Below are positions 6,214 through 6,398 of a DNA stretch of 6,398 nt, one piece after another (within the stretch, counting starts at the first letter, position 1; each line of letters starts with the position of its first letter). The stretch lies in assembly GCA_947311125.1 (NCBI GenBank), contig CAMZKI010000201.1:1-6398 (forward strand). The letters are read 5' to 3'. The position numbers and the translations under genes were made by a program. The DNA is from an uncultured Chlorobiota bacterium. GTDB taxonomy: Bacteria > Bacteroidota > Bacteroidia > Bacteroidales > JAADGE01. The notes under the pieces were generated by a model. That model did no database searches. It saw only the letters and a program-made list of their open reading frames with translations, and had not been told where the DNA came from.

Positions 6214-6398
6214 AATAATAAAGATTATTTTTAATTATGAATCCCCTTTAACAATCTGATGTACATAAATGACACACGACAATTCTAACTCGGGATTTTA
6301 GGAAGTTCATACTTATATCCTTGCCGGCATATAAATATTTAGATATAATGAAGAATTTACTTTTGTAATTACTTAATAAAAATATAACAAATAAAAAA

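Larger units (their letters stand above)
6011..6398. other. Intergenic region with no supported gene
   Basis: About 390 nt upstream of the CLC gene to the window edge. Both strands are rich in stop codons, and I find no conserved coding frame, tRNA-like or structured RNA element. It holds the CLC ribosome site and likely promoter, the GGGAAA palindrome, the AATATACTCA direct repeat and a TGCCGGCA palindrome at 6322-6329. TACTTTTG at 6358-6365 formally matches a plus-strand TAnnTTTG and could serve a gene beyond the edge, but it has no -33 partner in this very AT-rich stretch. Confidence 0.7.

Noticed and set aside
6162..6218. 18-codon plus-strand open frame in the right intergenic region
   Set aside because: It is very short, has no ribosome site and covers the direct repeat; chance is sufficient.
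6358..6365. TACTTTTG as a plus-strand promoter for a gene beyond the edge
   Set aside because: There is no -33 partner, the surrounding DNA is very AT-rich and no gene is visible downstream.
1..6398. CRISPR array, tRNA or rRNA gene, insertion sequence, or phage defence cluster
   Set aside because: I found no regularly spaced repeats, transposase, RNA-gene fold or recognised defence protein in the window.

Overview
The window looks like a piece of an AT-rich Bacteroidota genome, or a close relative. The evidence is a Bacteroidota-type DnaK, a DUF2851 protein (a family I know mainly from Bacteroidota and Chlorobi), poor Shine-Dalgarno sites before most genes, and several matches to the Bacteroidota promoter element TAnnTTTG. 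This assignment is inference from family resemblance; no database search was run.

Layout. Positions 1-223 form an 89-bp perfect inverted repeat around a 45-nt spacer. Its right arm is authentic dnaK coding sequence. Its left arm is the same sequence folded back, and it replaces the first part of dnaK. Positions 89-1762 encode DnaK without about 88 N-terminal residues, followed by a clear intrinsic terminator. Positions 1873-2253 encode a small SpoIIAA/STAS-like protein. Positions 2314-3600 encode a DUF2851 protein of unknown function. Positions 3622-4668, 21 nt further on and probably in the same transcript, encode a two-helix potassium channel with a cytoplasmic RCK (TrkA-N/TrkA-C) module. 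Convergent to it, 6010-4685 on the minus strand encodes a CLC-type chloride/proton antiporter with its own likely promoter. Positions 6011-6398 carry no gene I can support.

How the genes relate. DnaK is a housekeeping chaperone that ends in its own terminator. The K+ channel and the CLC antiporter meet tail to tail and could both serve ion, pH or turgor homeostasis, but they are on opposite strands and nothing shows co-regulation. The SpoIIAA-like and DUF2851 proteins are uncharacterised.

I see no convincing new multi-gene system. The points most worth checking are the fold-back at the left edge (most likely an amplification or assembly chimera), the unusual TVGFE selectivity filter of the K+ channel, and the nuclease-like motif spacing and C-terminal cysteines of the DUF2851 protein.
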